From an uncultured Thermoanaerobaculia bacterium (GTDB lineage: Bacteria; Acidobacteriota; Thermoanaerobaculia; Multivoradales; Multivoraceae): a stretch of DNA of 64,000 nt. The DNA is taken from assembly GCA_951812325.1 (NCBI GenBank), contig OX638294.1, forward strand, positions 3,634,859 through 3,698,858, in the 5' to 3' direction. The translations under genes were made by a program, and so were the position numbers. The notes beneath the pieces are model-generated. The model saw nothing but the letters and a program-made list of their open reading frames with translations. It had not been told where the DNA came from and searched no databases. Below are positions 42,901 through 49,559 of this stretch, piece by piece; positions within the stretch are counted from its first letter, which is position 1; the number at the start of each line of letters is the position of its first letter.

Positions 42901-43001
42901 TGCCGATGCAGCCGCGGGTCCGCGAACGGGTAGGCCCGCAACTGGTAGCGGAGGAAGTTCTGGACGACCTTCTCCGTGAAGACGACGGGGTTCAGTGCCA
43001 T
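36903..43001 (-). CDS. Giant DUF1998-type helicase with nuclease-like and S24 protease-like C-terminus
   Basis: A 2032-residue protein. The N-terminal superfamily 2 motor has STGTGSGKTECFLYPI (about 110) and VFDEAHTFTGAMGAET (about 268). The second motor half, near 1080, has NYWQRAGRAGRRHRMAVNL. A DUF1998-like Cys cluster follows, CASACSHSCVDCLQTF. After this comes a nuclease-like segment (AERKLRRLLAAAGFEAG, then TPDVIFRGRGGAPDVCIYLD). The last ~130 residues resemble the S24/LexA peptidase: VVGRSMAPRIPDGAICLF with a Ser-Met (about 1926) and FTVKRYRSE with the Lys (about 1971), a Ser-Lys dyad. DruE and DISARM proteins carry DUF1998-type motors, but no other gene of those systems is nearby. It lies just upstream of the ubiquitin-like operon, same strand. 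Confidence 0.85.
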   Translation of the reverse strand: MALNPVVFTEKVVQNFLRYQLRAYPFADPRLHRQMRDLLSLDRARQSPLLQGPFISLSRPFRGGATPAELVAEGLLHPHLEQRIPAEIEELHGHQEEAIRAIAGGRPTLISTGTGSGKTECFLYPIVSQCLNLRDRGAPAGISAVIVYPMNALAEDQLMRLRSLLAGTGVSFGMYVGKTPEHESHVAGIRLPANASQADYQAKLKEVRDNKGGESVFPAEEVCSRDAMRSGGGQPRILLTNVKQLELLLTRQRDAELFQGARLDHLVFDEAHTFTGAMGAETACLIRRLRAFCGRQATDTVCVATSATIANREDPGAARSFASRFFGVSEQSVATVGEDYEQETWNDDRRLPPPLPANDCTDSEPPTDGPPGGTSEPDPRGAADLLAECVEAVEEASAGPGTAVRRVFRALAAREPGPGPWPEALYDELARNEIVYQVSRALPRPRPLSELPPVLREATGRETTEAEILAWLTLAAAARKGGKPLLRPVLHAFVRGIPGAVVSFPGESGEARLWLAAEDEIEQQSASGRPQPDEPETRSARLPLLTCTTCGQHYYTAHFQDFSFAGSRPGGGEPSARGAFWPPLDEALGGRRVVLVDRLIGGDDEDAEDAGGARKTIDVLERRTAPLYLCRRCGTGHAESGARCLGCGAPGSRVALRAVRQKQERPGVLTSCLSCNALAGGRGRYREPARPVRASNAADVHVLAQDMVHHSERPRLLVFCDNRQDAAFQAGWMKDHARRFRLRSLMADGLKDGHRSVGDLTWFLDDTLEKSEALSRALIPEVWVVARRETAGQRHRNERRKFLRMQVLREITESARQPLGLEPWGRMKVDYADLDASLPWMKDHANRLGLPPESMREGVAAALDHVRRQKVLYDAEYLTFTRNRLAGDLEIQQGYLRRTGGPKGVKLKRGPGDDRSRVLQWLSEGGQTTMRQMAAKWGAEPEQAEELLRSLFEMLAERGLLKQVQLLGARGRPMPNASGVYQVDADLIELSPHQGVFRCRSCRARTVRRTPHDRCPAWRCNGTLEWLREDPDDYDLQLLDGDYSMLRPEEHTAMVPHGERERLENLFKGKSDAVNCFVCTATLELGVDIGALDAVLMRNVPPLPANYWQRAGRAGRRHRMAVNLTYCRPVSHDRAYFTQPEKLLGGRVDPPAFHLGNDVMVRKHVNASVLTGLQRLSRGGAGQGDLSTTEKERIQAALENCLPRQVSSWLFDGDAVRTAPFDFGPLSGIIRRHRTSLLAQTEAAFAQGWPEADAAAVTPDVLGRYVDEFANGLEESARSLRRRLDWARGQMERLNEIRRQNATLDPEEKDLFRRCERLVERLKGRRRLSRRDAQGHHDANTFNVLAAQGFLPGYGLETGSVQAMAEVPFWHSGAALAFDLPRPTGIALREYVPGNLIYANGHRFVARRFLRSAGEDREEMPAFEVSVERQAVRQCDPGSPASLLASQALRTLAVCDVQLAHQSQISDDEDYRFQMGVAVHGLERGGHRGGRAFRWSEQDVLLRVGVELRLVNVGSSAAIAADSRLGYPVCTVCGQSVSPLSSQRQQAEFEKGHLERCGRPVDRIGFHADLTADVLSLPGLPDPTTAYSVLEALRFGAAQVLDMQMDDLQILVVGQVDRSEVDGLLWDPMPGGSGLLDQLVERFDEVAQAAEDVVGGCASACSHSCVDCLQTFRNGYYHRHLDRHTALERLSDRGGGLSFSHEIPAATPAGHEPDGQPVNEAERKLRRLLAAAGFEAGVRGEQIRLGTGLGTTTPDVIFRGRGGAPDVCIYLDGLSERLHGNPRTAEQDREIRYWLRQRGDEVVEISVTDLDDSGAMTQHFRRLALYLGDDDVRKRVGDDSGWFDAAPRHESAEEMRQTGADLLRFVEPTSENRYRSCVPLLKDLEAAAGDFGEAHGLLSDGSGAATRWINVDSGRRLTTDMFAARVVGRSMAPRIPDGAICLFRKGVAGSRNGRIVLARLRDAADPETGERFTVKRYRSEKRSATNGPWRHVRITLEPLNPEFAPIELAAEDDRGSGAVDILAEFLDVLQRP

Positions 43002-43019
43002 GAAACCGGCAAGGCTACC

Positions 43020-43304
43020 GCCTCAGGCCCAAGGCCTTGCGCGCAGGATTATCTACTGGCAGATAACGGGGTACCTGGTCAAGTTGATCTACCTGCCTCT
43101 GGCCACGCCCGAGGAAGCGATCAGGCGTGTGGAGCAGCGGGTGAAGCAGGGCGGTCACGGCGTTCCTGAAGAGTGGTCAGACGGCGCTTCGCCAGAAGTG
43201 TGGCGAACTTCCGGCACGTCTACCGGGATCTCGTAGACTCCTGGCAGGTCCTCGACAGACGGGGACGTGCTCTGGTTCTGGTGGAGGAGGGAGAGTACCT
43301 ATGA
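43020..43304 (+). pseudogene. C-terminal fragment of a zeta-toxin-type kinase, frameshifted
   Basis: It reads ARRIIYWQITGYLVKLIYLP, then PEEAIRRVEQRVKQGGHGVP, and after a shift near 43170 VRRRFARSVANFRHVYRD, then LVDSWQVLDRRGRALVLVEE. This is the C-terminal half of zeta-toxin family kinases. The Walker A half is missing. Its TGA overlaps the ATG of the next small gene (ATGA), so the original operon junction with its partner is intact. Confidence 0.8.
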
Positions 43305-43519
43305 GAGCGGTGAAGCAAGAGCTGCCCGTCTCGAAGCTCAAGGATCCCGACATGCGGGCGGCGCCCGCGGCAATGGAGCGGGCCGTGCGACGAGCGCACA
43401 GGGATGCACATCGGCACGGTACCGGCGTTCTCGTGGTGGAGAACGGCAAGATGGTGGAGGTCGCGCCGGATCCGGCGCTCTACGAAGACGACCCGGCCAC
43501 GAGACCGAAGAAGCGCTGA
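43301..43519 (+). CDS. Small partner gene of the broken zeta toxin
   Basis: A 72-residue protein (MRAVKQELPVSKLKDPDMRA ... RHGTGVLVVENGKMVEVAP). Small proteins of this size with a VLVVENGKMVE-like strand commonly follow zeta-toxin-type genes and may be the antitoxin or an accessory. It is coupled to the toxin remnant by ATGA. Its C-terminal PDPALYEDDPA is echoed by PDPALYEDQPA in the scar at 32513-32545. With the toxin broken its present role is unclear. Confidence 0.6.
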   Translation: MRAVKQELPVSKLKDPDMRAAPAAMERAVRRAHRDAHRHGTGVLVVENGKMVEVAPDPALYEDDPATRPKKR

Positions 43520-43670
43520 AGCCCCGGTTCGGCAATACGAAACGTTCACGTCTGCCTGCAGCGCTCACCGCGAAGCGAGGGCGCGCCGCACGTCTCCTCG
43601 GACACGACGCCGTGCCGAAAGGGGTACTTGCCCGTGACCAATCTGACCGTGGCTCCGGACGGTCCGAGGC

Positions 43671-44831
43671 TCAGCTCAGCGGCGCCAGGTCCAGGAGAAG
43701 CCGCGACGCCGCAACCGCCTCGACGTTGTGGGCCAGCGGAAAGGTCTCGCTGCCGCCGTGGACGACAAATGCCCGTTCAAGGCCGAGGGTGCCGATGGCC
43801 GAACGTAGCGACCGGCTGATTCGTGGGCTCACCGTACGCTTGATCTCGAAGCCCAGACGCCGGTTGCCCGCGATCACAAGGAGGTCGAGTTCGGCGCCGG
43901 CGTGGGTGGCCCAGAAGTGGCACTGATCGCTGCGCGCCCCCAGCCTTGCCGTGATCTGCTGGATGAGGAAGCCCTCCCAGGAAGCACCCAGCTGCGGATG
44001 ACACTCGACCTCCTCCTTCGTTTCGAGACCGAGGAGAGTGTGCAACAGACCCGTATCGGCCAGGTACACCTTGGGAGATCTCACTTGCCGCTTGCCGACG
44101 TTCTCCAGCCAGGGGCCGCACTGCCTGACGACCAGAGTCGATGTCAGCAGGTCGAGATAGCGGCGCACCGTCGTGTCCGCGACGCCGAACGAGGAGGCGA
44201 ACCGGGAGCTGTTCCAGGCCTGGCCGTGGCAGTGCGCCAGCATCGTCCAGAAGCGCCTGAGCGTGACCGCACCTATCCGGATTCCGAGTTGCGGCAGGTC
44301 CCGCTCGAGGAACGCCTGAATGAAGGCCCGACGCCATTCGGCACTCCTTGCGTCCGACTCGGCCAAAAAGGAGAGCGGGAACCCGCCGCGGATCCAGAGT
44401 CGGTCGAAATCGTGCATTCCCACCTCTTCCAGATCCAGCGGCGTCAGGTCGTGGTAGATGATCCTGCCGGCAAGTGATTCCGACGACTGACGAACGAGGT
44501 CCGGCGAGGCGCTTCCCAGGATCAGGAAGCGCGCTCGCCGTGCGGGGCGGTCGGCCAGAACCCTGAGTACGGGGAAGAGTTCCGGCATCCGCTGGACTTC
44601 ATCGAGGACGACGAGTCCTTCGAGCCGCTCCAGCGCCAGTTCGGGTTCCCGCAACCGCCCGAGATCGCGAGGACTCTCCAGGTCAAAGAAGTGGGACTCC
44701 TCGTCTCTGCGAGCCAGGACCTCCTTCGCGAGCGTTGTCTTGCCGATCTGCCTCGCGCCCAGGAGCCCCACGACCGGATACCGGTCGAGAAGGTCCATCA
44801 GTCGGTCCACGTGGCTCTTGCGCCGGATCAC
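43671..44831 (-). CDS. AAA ATPase with DUF4143 domain, second of two
   Basis: A 386-residue paralogue of the protein at 27568-28746. Walker A is LLGARQIGKTTLAKEVLARR and Walker B is GLVVLDEVQRMPELFPVLR. The DUF4143 part contains THAGAELDLLVIAGNRRLGF, its nuclease-like core. Translation starts at a GTG at 44831. Thirteen bases upstream is an imperfect palindrome with 16-bp arms and a 3-bp centre (44844-44878). A possible operator at both paralogues suggests self-control, although the two palindromes differ in sequence. Confidence 0.85.
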   Translation of the reverse strand: MIRRKSHVDRLMDLLDRYPVVGLLGARQIGKTTLAKEVLARRDEESHFFDLESPRDLGRLREPELALERLEGLVVLDEVQRMPELFPVLRVLADRPARRARFLILGSASPDLVRQSSESLAGRIIYHDLTPLDLEEVGMHDFDRLWIRGGFPLSFLAESDARSAEWRRAFIQAFLERDLPQLGIRIGAVTLRRFWTMLAHCHGQAWNSSRFASSFGVADTTVRRYLDLLTSTLVVRQCGPWLENVGKRQVRSPKVYLADTGLLHTLLGLETKEEVECHPQLGASWEGFLIQQITARLGARSDQCHFWATHAGAELDLLVIAGNRRLGFEIKRTVSPRISRSLRSAIGTLGLERAFVVHGGSETFPLAHNVEAVAASRLLLDLAPLS

Positions 44832-44843
44832 GGACCGATGATA

Positions 44844-44878
44844 CTTGAAATATCGGCGGTAGCCGCCGAATCTTCAAG
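44844..44878. promoter_or_regulatory. Inverted repeat upstream of the second DUF4143 ATPase
   Basis: CTTGAAATATCGGCGG, TAG, CCGCCGAATCTTCAAG. The 16-bp arms match at 14 positions. It sits 12 bases before the GTG start and could be an operator or an RNA hairpin. Confidence 0.65.
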
Positions 44879-44935
44879 CGTGTAGTGCCCGGGCGACCTG
44901 GGCTGCCCGGTTGCGGATCAAGTGGAGCTCTCTGC

Positions 44936-45088
44936 CCGGAGTTCGTCCATCAGTCCGGCGAGCGGCAGAGCTTCGACGCCGCCGGGCTGCGGGAACGCTT
45001 CGCTGCCCCCGTGGACGACGATCCGACGCTCCGCTTGCAGATCGTCGCAGGCGGCGAAGAACCCTCTGGACGGCCTGACGCGGCAGCC
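44936..45088 (-). pseudogene. Near-identical copy of the 3' end of the first DUF4143 gene
   Basis: About 150 bp almost identical to 27581-27733, covering the last ~50 codons of the DUF4143 ATPase there. There is no gene body in front of it. Both ends diverge sharply. The rest of the 423-bp gap between 44832 and 45254 holds the palindrome, a short GCCCGGTTGCGGATCAAGTG repeat near 44907, and no gene. Confidence 0.85.
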
Positions 45089-45254
45089 GCCTTCGTGGAG
45101 CAGGCGGTGTTACCGTGCCGCAGATAGGCCATGGACACGAAGACACACGCCAGTGCGTAGCTTCCGAGGCTAGGCTAGACCAAGGTGAGTTGCTAGCCTG
45201 GCGTGAGTTCGCCAAGTCTTGACGAGGTGACGAGGAGGGTCACGGAGGAGGGTC

Positions 45255-46022
45255 ATGGGTGACGGAAAGAAGAGCACGAACGACGCCACCACGGGAAACG
45301 GCCAGTCCGAGACCGTCAAGGGACGGTCAGACCGAGAAGCGGGGGGCCCCACGCGGAGTGCCGCTGGGCGACCGTTCGACCAGACGCCCTCAGCCGGATT
45401 ACCGCGTCGACGATTCGGTGCCACCGCCACCGCCTCCACCACCTCCGACGGAGAGCAACGGGGATTAGAGCCGGGCGTTTACAGACTTCGCGTGGGCGTA
45501 CTGATGTCGGTGCGCTATCACGATCGCCGCCGGAGTTGGCTCACCGGTTGGCACAATTTGACGCTCGTGGCGACGGTCCTGTTCGCCGGAGGTGTGGCGG
45601 CTCGATTGGAGACGGTTACCGGCCTTGCCTGGCTTGGCTGGGTACTTTCGACCCTGACCGGTGTCACGGTTGCGCTGAACATCGTGTTCCGCTTCGCGGA
45701 GCGAGCCGCTGAGCATCATGTGCTGGCGAACCGGTTCAGGGAGTTGCAGTCCAAGCTGGTGTCGTCCGCAACCCGCGAGGAGTACGGCCAATTGACTCGA
45801 GATCGGACCGCCATCGAGGCCGAGGAACCGCCAGGGCCAAAGCGACTACTCAGCGTTCTGTGCCAGTACGAGTCGCTCAGGGCAACCCGCGACGACCTCT
45901 CGGACGATGTGACCGAAATGATGTCCAGGATCAAGTGGTGGCGTCGGGCGCTGGCTCCAGCATGGAGCCAAGTTGGCTTTGTGACGAGGGAGCTGCGCGG
46001 GCTCCGAACGAACCCGGCCTGA
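45255..46022 (+). CDS. SLATT-like two-helix membrane protein
   Basis: A 255-residue protein with a good ribosome-binding site (GGAGGAG, five bases before the ATG). The N-terminal ~80 residues are polar. They are followed by SVRYHDRRRSWLTGWHN, two membrane helices (LTLVATVLFAGGVAARLE and LSTLTGVTVALNIVFRF), and a helical tail (AEHHVLANRFRELQSKLV, EEYGQLTRDRTAIEAEEP). This is the layout of SLATT domains, predicted pore-forming effectors linked to nucleotide-signal and other defence systems. An internal ATG at 45504 is an alternative start. No nucleotide cyclase or LOG gene is adjacent; the next gene is an AAA ATPase 439 bp on. Confidence 0.65.
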   Translation: MGDGKKSTNDATTGNGQSETVKGRSDREAGGPTRSAAGRPFDQTPSAGLPRRRFGATATASTTSDGEQRGLEPGVYRLRVGVLMSVRYHDRRRSWLTGWHNLTLVATVLFAGGVAARLETVTGLAWLGWVLSTLTGVTVALNIVFRFAERAAEHHVLANRFRELQSKLVSSATREEYGQLTRDRTAIEAEEPPGPKRLLSVLCQYESLRATRDDLSDDVTEMMSRIKWWRRALAPAWSQVGFVTRELRGLRTNPA

Positions 46023-46461
46023 AGATCGCTGGGGGCAGGCCTAAACCTGAGTCCGCGCCGCGAACAAACCGTCCTCCGGCGCGTGCACGGGCCCGGTTGC
46101 GGATCAAGTGAAGCTCTGTTGCACCGCTGCCCCTCTGAACCGGCGCTCAGGATCCGGTCCGATCGTGCGCCGCGCCGGTGATGCGCACCGGGGCCTGCCC
46201 GGCCATGCGGTCATCCGGGCTCTGCCGGCATCGCAGGCGATGCGGCGAGCTGTCTGCGCGGAAACAGGACCACCTCAGGCTACGGGGCGTTGCAGGTCCT
46301 CGCCCCAGGATCGCCAACGAACCAGGGGGCGGACACCTCCGCGCACAGGGCGGCGGAGGAGCAGGCCAAGCGGCAGAATCCGACGCCAGGTCATACTATG
46401 GTCGCCACTCGACTTGGTCTCCGGTTTCTTCCCCGAACCTCTGGCGACTCCGAGCGCGACG
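46023..46461. other. 439-bp gap before the AAA ATPase gene
   Basis: It includes one copy of the GCCCGGTTGCGGATCAAGTG repeat (near 46090) and GC-rich sequence. The open frame upstream of the AAA start is poor coding sequence. A TACTAT near 46396 may be a -10 element for the AAA gene. I see no gene. Confidence 0.5.
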
Positions 46462-47499
46462 ATGGCCCGTGCCGATCTACTGAAGAGCCTCTTCGAGGCC
46501 TACCAACAGCGCGATGATCCGGGCTTCCGCTGCGCGGCGTCCAAGATCGTCCGCGAGGAGCGCAAGAAGCATCACCCCGTCCTGGCCAACGAGCTTGAGC
46601 GGATACTGAGCAACGGCGCCCGCTCGAGGGACGTCAGCCGCCAGGCAAGTCCCTCCTTCGACCCGGTACCAGTGGATAGCGACCGGAAGACACCGCTCCT
46701 GTGCGTGCGCCGACCGGACCGGTACTTCAGCGATCTCGTCCTGAGTCGCCAGACCCTCGACGTCCTGGCCCGCGTCATGCTTGAAGTCCGAGGCTGGGAC
46801 GTCCTGGATGCACACGGACTGTCTCCGACACGCAGACTCCTGTTTTGTGGTCCTTCGGGCTGCGGCAAGACAACATCTGCCGGCGCCGTGGCAGCCGAGC
46901 TCGGCTTGCCCATGCTGTACGTCCGCTTCGATAGCGTGGTGGTCTCCTCCTTGCTCGGAGAAACCGCCGCCAATCTGCGAAAGGTCTTCGACTATGCCAA
47001 TCGTGGACAATGGGTCGTCTTCTTTGACGAGTTCGATGCCATCGGACGTTCGCGCGACGACGCTACAGAACACGGAGAGATCAAGCGAGTCGTGAACACC
47101 TTCCTGCAACTCCTCGACGGCTTTGAAGGCCGTTCGCTCGTGATAGCCGCCACGAACTTCGAGCAAGCGCTCGACCCGGCGATCTGGCGTCGGTTCGACG
47201 ACGTCCTTCGCTTCGAACTACCGGACTCGACCGGACTGGAGGCCCTTCTCAAGAAGCGCCTCCGCCCCCTGCACGCCACCACGCTGCAGATAGCGGCCCT
47301 GATGGACGTCATCTCCGGAAGCTCATTCGCTGAAGCCGAGCGCGTTTGCTTCGATGCCAGGAAACGTTGTGCGCTATCCGGCGCGACGCAACTTGGCGAG
47401 GAGGACATCGCGGCCGCCTTGGCACGTTTCCAGTATCGTCAAGACGTGCTTCTTCGTGCGAGACCGACCGGCGCGGCGCCCTCGATTGACCGCGAGTAG
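46462..47499 (+). CDS. AAA ATPase, partner of a broken subtilase
   Basis: A 345-residue classical AAA ATPase from the ATG at 46462 (MARADLLKSLFEAY). Walker A is FCGPSGCGKTTSAGAVA, Walker B is WVVFFDEFDAIGRSRD, and the second region of homology is present (SLVIAATNFEQALDPAIWRR). ATPases of this subtype are often followed by an S8 subtilisin-like protease gene, a pair suspected to act in defence. That partner is present here only as a frameshifted remnant directly downstream. The AAA gene itself looks intact. Confidence 0.8.
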   Translation: MARADLLKSLFEAYQQRDDPGFRCAASKIVREERKKHHPVLANELERILSNGARSRDVSRQASPSFDPVPVDSDRKTPLLCVRRPDRYFSDLVLSRQTLDVLARVMLEVRGWDVLDAHGLSPTRRLLFCGPSGCGKTTSAGAVAAELGLPMLYVRFDSVVVSSLLGETAANLRKVFDYANRGQWVVFFDEFDAIGRSRDDATEHGEIKRVVNTFLQLLDGFEGRSLVIAATNFEQALDPAIWRRFDDVLRFELPDSTGLEALLKKRLRPLHATTLQIAALMDVISGSSFAEAERVCFDARKRCALSGATQLGEEDIAAALARFQYRQDVLLRARPTGAAPSIDRE

Positions 47500-47534
47500 G
47501 CCCCCACATTGGCCACGGAGAAATGGAGAAGGCA

Positions 47535-47967
47535 AGGCCCGTGGCTCGTACGGACCGCATTGGGCAGCGTCTTGGACAGGAAGGCATGCCGCAAACGTCA
47601 AACCCGAGCTTGTGGCCTACGGCGGCAACTTGGCCCTCATGCGCGTCGCCGGTAACCAACCGCGATGGTCCGACTTCGACCGACAATGGGTGAGCCGACG
47701 ACGCGGCTGCCAATCGACGGTGACCGGCTACTTACTGCGGCAAGCGGTACCAGCTTGGCTGCACCCCAAGTTAGCCACGCTGCTGCGTGGGCATTGGACG
47801 CCGCGTCGAAGGCGCTTGACGCACCAGCCGAGGCGAACGCGGCGAGAGCGCTTTTCGGTGTCTGCGCGAAGCTGCCGCCCTGCGGCCCCGACTGGCTACT
47901 GGATCCCGGGCAGAAGGAGACCGGACACCCTTCCCACACGCCCGGATTCCCGCGCCAAGAGACATGA
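47535..47967 (+). pseudogene. Remnant of an S8 (subtilisin-like) protease
   Basis: Fragments in two frames: ANVKPELVAYGGNLALMRVA, then after a shift LLTAASGTSLAAPQVSHAAA and ARALFGVCAKLPPCG. ASGTSLAAP is the catalytic-serine block of subtilases, and KPELVAYGGN is the segment before it. The Asp and His parts are missing. It follows the AAA ATPase gene directly, as in known ATPase-subtilase pairs, so that system is inactive in this genome unless another copy exists. Confidence 0.75.
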
Positions 47968-48408
47968 AGCCTCGCTCAAACAGCGGGTTTTCTGGCAGAC
48001 ACTATCTACCGGCCGGGGGGAGGTGATGACAAACTCATACACAAGAAAATCATTGTACAGGAACACTATTTCTGAGTCGTCTGCGCTCACTAGAAATTGT
48101 TCCAGCTCTGAATGAACTGTCGAAAGATCGGCAGGCCAAGTCAAAGGGTGCAGAGTTGCATGTTCTGGTACAACTCTGTCGCCGGTCAAGGCAAGATGCT
48201 CATGGTATTGGAGCTTTGCCCGCGCACTCATTGCGTCAAACTCCTGCAACAACCTGTGACGGGCAGTGACCGCATTGCTGGGGCTCGCATCCAGCAACGC
48301 AAGCGGCTTCCCATCAAGCTCTCCCGTTCTAAGGTCATCATGTGATTGGGATGCCGTGGGTACTGCCAAGGCAAGTAGCACCGCGAAAGCCACAAGTAGC
48401 TTCTTCAT
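47896..48408 (-). CDS. Secreted protein of unknown function
   Basis: A 170-residue protein with a clear signal peptide (MKKLLVAFAVLLALAVPTAS). The mature part is helical and charged (HRLLQEFDAMSARAKLQYHE, then LSTVHSELEQFLVSADDSEI). The base composition is visibly lower in GC than its neighbours (48000-48420), which suggests recent transfer. The C-terminal ~25 residues overlap the subtilase remnant in antisense, so the stop may have been acquired. No family recognised. Confidence 0.55.
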   Translation of the reverse strand: MKKLLVAFAVLLALAVPTASQSHDDLRTGELDGKPLALLDASPSNAVTARHRLLQEFDAMSARAKLQYHEHLALTGDRVVPEHATLHPLTWPADLSTVHSELEQFLVSADDSEIVFLYNDFLVYEFVITSPRPVDSVCQKTRCLSEASCLLARESGRVGRVSGLLLPGIQ

Positions 48409-48584
48409 ACTTCATGTCATCCGTTACTCCGGCCGACCATTCGCGGCGCGACTCGCCGCGTCTTGGACGCCGGTCTTGGTTGATTCTCAAGAGATCCTAT
48501 AGAAGCAGGACGACTCCTGTCAACCCACAGAGCTGTCCAGCGAGAGGTGAGCGTGAGCCGGGTGGGATCGGGGATCATCGGAGG

Positions 48585-48875
48585 ATGATCTTGACTCTCC
48601 AGACCCACGGACATCAGACACTTGAGGAGGTTCGCCGTTTCCTGTCGGGCAACGAGGCGGTGGAGTTCGTGCTTGCCGACGGCGTTTAGGCCTACTCGTT
48701 CATCGTCGAGACGCTGGTCAAGTTCCGCTATCGCGCGCTGCCGCGGCGCGACAAGGGCTCGATCCTGGGGTATGTGATGAAGATGACCGGGAAGTCGGAG
48801 TCGCAGGTGACGCGCCTGATCCGGCAGTACCCGGACACGGGCCGCATCCGGGACCGCCGCGGCGCGCAGGCTCAT
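48585..48875 (+). pseudogene. N-terminal fragment of a DDE integrase-type transposase
   Basis: It starts at an ATG after GGAGG: MILTLQTHGHQTLEEVRRFL, then EAVEFVLADG, a TAG stop at 48687-48689, and onward in the same frame FIVETLVKFRYRALPRRDKG, then YVMKMTGKSESQVTRLIRQY. This is the helix-turn-helix N-terminus of a family of integrase-type transposases. An in-frame stop and loss of the catalytic core make it dead. Confidence 0.65.
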
Positions 48876-49310
48876 GGCTGCCGCCCACCGCGAACCGAAC
48901 TACAGTGGTCAACGCTGCAGGTTTGCCGATAGACATGGAAGAGGGCGCCTTCGCTCAGAGAACCGGACCTCAGGCTCGTCGTCGCATGTCAACGACGCTT
49001 CCCGCATGGCGAGGAGAGTTACCAGAAGTACAGCCTGGCCGTGCGTCTCTGGCACTCCGACGAGCGAACCGAACTCTACAACGAAGTCCGCACCCGTGTC
49101 CGCCGCCACGAGAGGGCGGTTCTTCAACCGCTGAGGCGGTCCCGAGCTAAGCGGCTCCGCAGAGTCCGGGTTGGTCGGCTCATGCACCGCCGTCGCCAAC
49201 TCCGCCTCGCGTCGCCGTGCCCTTAGCCGAAGGAACAGAACGCGCATCGCGGAGTATCTCGACGCCGCATCCAACCGCACCGAAGCAGGTGCGGCAAAGC
49301 CCGCCGTCAT
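48876..49310. other. 435-bp gap with unidentified coding debris
   Basis: One stretch (49016-49120) reads SYQKYSLAVRLWHSDERTEL, then YNEVRTRVRRHE, which looks like genuine protein sequence, but I cannot name it. The rest shows no gene. The frames are interrupted throughout. Confidence 0.4.
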
Positions 49311-49457
49311 ATCGCCTTGCTCCGCGAGCTACGCGCCCGCCCGATCGAAGGCGTCGTGGCGGGCACGGTCGACATCCGCGAGGTGGCGACGAACCTCACC
49401 GATGTCGCCCCGCTCGACACCGCGCGCGACGGCTTGACGGCAGGCGAAAACGCCTGA
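49311..49457 (+). pseudogene. C-terminal tail of a type I specificity subunit (HsdS)
   Basis: It reads IALLRELRARPIEGVVAGTV, then DIREVATNLTDVAPLD and ends at TGA. The LxxLRxR...VVxGxVDIREVA pattern is the common C-terminus of HsdS proteins, where the last helix ends and the tail begins. Target-recognition domains are absent. Relic only. Confidence 0.65.
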
Positions 49458-49559
49458 GAAGTCCCGGCGGCAGTCCGGCGCGCCACACGCAGAACCGGGG
49501 AGCGCCTCCTCGGCGCGCGACCATGGCGTTCTGGCAGTCCGCCTTGCACCCGGCGAGCC

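Noticed and set aside
36903..43001. Druantia (DruE)
   Set aside because: The motor type fits, but no other Druantia gene is adjacent and the S24 tail is not a feature I associate with DruE.
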